Of a stretch of DNA of 22,500 bases, positions 19,228 through 22,500 are shown piece after piece. Each line of letters opens with the position of its first letter. Position 1 is the stretch's first letter. Origin of the DNA: Stramonita haemastoma (Eukaryota > Mollusca > Gastropoda > Neogastropoda > Muricidae); contig CM060324.1 in NCBI GenBank assembly GCA_030674155.1, positions 61,119,280 to 61,141,779 on the forward strand, in the 5' to 3' direction. Both the position numbers and the translations under genes were made by a program. Under the pieces are notes generated by a model. That model did no database searches and was not told where the DNA came from. It saw nothing but the letters and a program-made list of their open reading frames with translations.

Positions 19228-19390
19228 GCCACTCTGTTGGGTAACTAAATACAATTGCAGACAAAAAGAAAAACAAAACATGATGGGTGGCGCTGCTCTT
19301 GTGGCGACATGCTCTCACCGGGAAGAGCAGCTCGAATGTAATGCAGAGAAACCTGCCGTGACTTAAAGTGGTATAAATAGATAAAATTAA
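19228..19390 (+). mobile_element. SINE-D, 3' part
   Basis: ctaaatacaattgcagacaa and gatgggtggcgctgctcttg, then gcgacatgctctcaccggga, agagcagctcgaatg and agagaaacctgccgtgactt. This corresponds to the remembered 3' end of the same mollusc SINE type (gggtggcgctgtag, gctctcc.ggggagagcagc, cagagaaatctgttgtga). The tail is A/T-rich. Confidence 0.65.
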
Positions 19391-19582
19391 TTTATGTGTA
19401 TTTTGGTCTTGTGTATGTTTGTATGTATGAAGGGATGGTGGGTATAGCAGTTTTTTGTAAAACACTGACATGAAAGAATGTAAATTCCATATCCGTCTTC
19501 TGCAGAGCTAGCCAAGATTCAAACCCTCAACTCGCAACTTTAGAAAAAATACAAGGAAATACTTTTTCCTCATAATTTTTCA
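19391..19582. other. No gene; possible minus-strand tRNA B box
   Basis: AT-rich spacer. The reverse complement of 19515-19535 contains ggtttgaatcttggc, B-box-like, but no A box at the right distance was recognised. Confidence 0.3.
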
Positions 19583-20060
19583 CAATTGTTATGCCTGGTC
19601 ATCTCCATCTTGCTCTACGGCTGCGAAAGTTGGACAATGACCGCTGAAACCACCAAGCGGATCCAGACGTTCGAGACAAAATGCTTCAGTCGACTGCTTG
19701 GAATTTCCTGGAAGGATAGGAAAACAAACACCTATGTGCGAAGTCAAGTCGCACTGATGGCTGGCCCTCAGGAACCCCTACTAGCCACTGTCAAGAAAAG
19801 GAAGCTGGCATGGTTCGGCCATGTCACATGCCACAACACCCTCCCCAAGACAGTCCTACAAGGAACGCTAGAAGGTGGCAGACGCCGACGCAGACAAACC
19901 AAAAGCTGGATGGATAACATCAAGGAGTGGACCCACCTGGACAATCCAACACTCATTCAGAAGGCGGAGGACAGGGCTGGATGGCGACGGCTGGCTGCAG
20001 AATCGTCTCTCATGTCTCCTCCACGACCATCCCGGTCATGAGAAAGAAGAAGATTATACC
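19583..20060 (+). pseudogene. RTE-like endonuclease-RT, 3' end, copy b
   Basis: The longest of three copies. From about 19590 it reads ILLYGCESWTMTAETTKRIQ, FETKCFSRLLGISW, AGPQEPLLATVKKRKLAWFG, HVTCHNTLPKTVLQGTLEGG, RRRRRQTKSWMDNIKEW and ends AAESSLMSPPRPSRS before TGA at about 20039. The LLYG.E.W segment is the region after the RT palm and thumb, and the R-R-R-Q-x-K-x-W segment is the conserved C-terminus. It is open throughout, but the endonuclease and RT catalytic domains are absent, so it is a 5'-truncated insertion. A gaaagaagaaga tail follows. Confidence 0.88.
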
Positions 20061-20151
20061 TAATTATACACTTGGGCAATCAATGGAATGTTTTCATATA
20101 ATGTATCACAGTATACCAAAATGTAGATGCTATAAATCTCCAGGTTAATAC

Positions 20152-20262
20152 ATGCTATATCCATCCATCCATCCGTCCATCCGTCGATCCATCCATCCAT
20201 CCTCCGTCCGTCCGTCCGTCCGACCGTCCGTCCGTCCGTCCGTCCGTCCGTCCGTCCGTCTA
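20152..20262. repeat. (CATC)n/(CGTC)n tetranucleotide array
   Basis: Tetramers drift from ccat to ccgt along the array, with single variants (cgatcc, cctcc, cgaccg). It joins the TATC block without spacer. Confidence 0.96.
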
Positions 20263-20270
20263 TCTATCTA

Positions 20271-20345
<75 letters not shown>

Positions 20346-20562
20346 TATCTATCTGTACCTTGCGACTGTGGGGGCACCCCCGAAGACTTGACAACTAGTT
20401 CCCTCCATTCCTCTCTCTGTTCTGCCTTTCTCAAAGTTTTGTTGAGTTCTAAGCCTGTCCATTCGCTGATGTTGTCCTCCCATCTCTTCCTTGGTCTGCC
20501 TCTTTTTCGTCCTCCCCGGACAGTGCCTTGCAGTATTGTTTTTTCAAGTCCTTTTGATAACA
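20262..20562 (-). pseudogene. RTE-like endonuclease-RT, 3' end, copy c, with (GATA)n tail
   Basis: On the minus strand, from about 20560: SKGLEKTILQGTVRGGRKRG, RPRKRWEDNISEWTGL, LRKAEQREEWRELVVKSSGV, ending near 20345. It is more diverged than copies a and b and starts further downstream (5' truncation at 20562, followed on the plus strand by an A-rich run). The sequence after the stop is agatagataatagatagata and so on, so the TATC block at 20262-20350 is probably the expanded 3' tail of this insertion. Confidence 0.8.
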
Positions 20563-20621
20563 AAAAAAAATAAAAAATTATGTAATCAGATGTTCAATAC
20601 AATATAGGTAAATACATAATT

Positions 20622-21389
<768 letters not shown>

Positions 21390-21430
21390 ACCCCCCCCCC
21401 CATTTTCTCCTCCCTCCCCCCCCCTCCCCC
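21390..21430. repeat. Poly(C)-rich tract
   Basis: Three C runs of about 6-11 bases, interrupted by short T-rich or TCC pieces. It is G-rich on the minus strand, with G-quadruplex potential. Confidence 0.9.
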
Positions 21431-21970
21431 AACCCACACAGAAAATAGAAGGCACTTGAGTTCCAAGAAAGATGAAAACCTAACAACCCATAAAAAGAGG
21501 CTGAGTTTTTCATTAATTGTGGAGGATTTTATTTCTTAAGGATAGAAGATGAAACTGGTTGTGATTCAAAATCGGTATTACGGAGAGTAAAAGCAATCAT
21601 AGGATCAAAAGCAAGAAACAAGCGGCCAACCATATCAAAACAAAGCTACAATCAAACAAACAAGCAAACCACATTTAAAAAAGTTAAAAGCAAGCACAAG
21701 CAAGCGAACAATATGATAAAAAAACCTAAAATCAAACAAACAAGCAACTTACGAAAAAAATGAAAAAAACTGCAATAAAAGTAATTTTGGGGGTCAACTC
21801 TGATAGAGAATCAAAGAATACCTAAAAAAAAAAAAAAAGGACACAATTAGTTTTCTTTTGAAAACATTCCATCAAAACAAACTGTAAAAATCTGACAATT
21901 CTTTGGATGAGTATAGAGCGTGTAATTTATGTGACTAGGCATACACTTTTGGCATAGAGGCATTTTGGGA
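21431..21970. other. A-rich DNA without a recognised gene
   Basis: Contains caaacaaacaagcaa-type low complexity (about 21650-21750) and a poly(A) run near 21824-21838. No coding frame. Confidence 0.45.
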
Positions 21971-22241
21971 ACATGATAGCTCAGGGGTCAGAGCACTGGC
22001 TTTCCCCAAGCCAAGTTTAGCAGCATCAAGCGTGGTTTCTAACTGGATGGGTGACCATTTGTGCGCCTTGGCTTCAGTAAGTCCCCCAGTTCGCCCAGCT
22101 GTAAATGGGTACCTGCTCTCGTTAGGGTCAGGAAAGGTGAAGCAGCAAAGGACAGAAGATAGGTGCCGCCCTCAACATGGTGGCCCCCTGGAGAAGCTGA
22201 GGTCTCTGATGTCTCGTTCCTCTAGGACCACATAGGTTTGT
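21971..22241 (+). mobile_element. SINE-B copy 3 (near complete tRNA/5S chimera)
   Basis: The tRNA A box tagctcagggg at 21977-21987 lies in a head reading gatagctcaggggtcagagc. The 5S-like segment follows at about 22008-22056: caagccaagtttagcagcat, gcgtggtttctaactggatg, ggtgacc. The body has ccagctgtaaatgggtacct, gttagggtcaggaaaggtga, gccgccctcaacatggtggc, gctgaggtctctgatgtctc and the end accacatagg, followed by a T-rich run. It is the reference copy for reading the split copy at 2583-4820. Confidence 0.85.
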
Positions 22242-22365
22242 TGTTGTTTTTTTTTACATTTATGCATAAAGTAAGATATTAACATATTTTTTCCAACACG
22301 AACACTGTTGTGTAATCTCTTAGAGCTGACTGATTGAACACAGCAAAAATTGAGTAAGCTAACAG

Positions 22366-22367
<2 letters not shown>

Positions 22368-22420
<53 letters not shown>

Positions 22421-22468
22421 GAGAGGAGAGAGAGAGGAGAGGAGGGAGGAGAGAGGAGAGGAGGGGGG
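22368..22468. repeat. (GA)n microsatellite
   Basis: About 25 GA units, then ggagagg variants and a G8 run near 22460. Confidence 0.97.
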
Positions 22469-22469
22469 G

Positions 22470-22500
22470 TAACGACAACGCAATTTTATTGCCTTAAGCT
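22470..22500 (-). mobile_element. Possible start of a minus-strand LINE 3' end
   Basis: The reverse complement of the last 30 bases is aaggcaataaaattgcg then ttgtcgtta, like the aggcaataaaattg...ttg ends of many LINEs (from memory). The window ends before it can be confirmed. Confidence 0.3.

Noticed and set aside
19583..20041. An intact host gene of about 151 codons
   Set aside because: The sequence is the C-terminal tail of an RTE-like endonuclease-RT with two further truncated copies in the window.
22172..22483. A 103-codon minus-strand frame
   Set aside because: It combines a GA microsatellite with the 3' end of SINE-B read in reverse.

Overview
This 22.5 kb window looks like non-coding, repeat-saturated DNA from an invertebrate nuclear genome, most likely a marine gastropod mollusc. 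Three things point there: fragments of non-LTR retrotransposons (LINEs) with frameshifts and stops, several tRNA-derived SINE families whose bodies resemble, from memory, lophotrochozoan and gastropod SINEs, and a very high density of microsatellites. By hand count about 2.6 kb (about 11%) is simple-sequence DNA, plus a roughly 0.7 kb minisatellite. I found no convincing host protein gene, no functional tRNA or rRNA gene, and nothing prokaryotic (no operons, ribosome binding sites or CRISPR array). The taxonomic placement is inference.

Layout, left to right. 125-1080: decayed 3' part of a LINE (LINE-I). 1088-1560: copy 1 of an unclassified repeat (Rep1), whose purine-rich 3' side runs into a 43-bp minisatellite (to 2512). 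2583-4820: a nested locus in which a 5'-truncated LINE (LINE-II) splits a chimeric tRNA/5S-rRNA SINE (SINE-B). 4881-7550: CT, CA and GT tracts, a fourth reverse-transcriptase scrap (LINE-IV), two copies of a second unclassified repeat (Rep2), two Rep1 copies and a SINE with a type II tRNA head (SINE-A). 7671-8353: AT tract and nondescript DNA. 8354-8697: minus-strand 3' end of an RTE-like endonuclease-RT element. 9050-9660: a Rep1 copy interrupted by SINE-C. 9857-12735: minus-strand SINE-C piece, then a long minus-strand LINE (LINE-III) carrying an in-frame 111-bp duplication of RT motif A. 12737-17056: microsatellites, two Rep1 copies, SINE-A copy 2 and a solo LINE-III-like 3' end. 17057-19390: SINE-C pieces, a SINE-B piece and SINE-D, which is split by a roughly 245-bp insert containing two perfect 16-bp palindromes. 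19583-20562: two more RTE-like 3' ends in opposite orientation. 20622-22500: microsatellites, homopolymer tracts and a second near-complete SINE-B.

Nothing here works together as a pathway. The relationships are those of transposon ecology. LINEs would have supplied the retrotransposition machinery used by SINEs; insertions are nested in one another; and element 3' tails seem to have seeded microsatellites. All RT fragments are broken, and one has lost an active-site Asp. The most promising observations are the tRNA/5S chimeric SINE, the LINE nested in it, the six co-oriented Rep1 copies, the palindromic insert in SINE-D, the motif-A duplication and the dimeric minisatellite. Family names (Rep1, Rep2, SINE-A to D, LINE-I to IV) are local labels, not database names.
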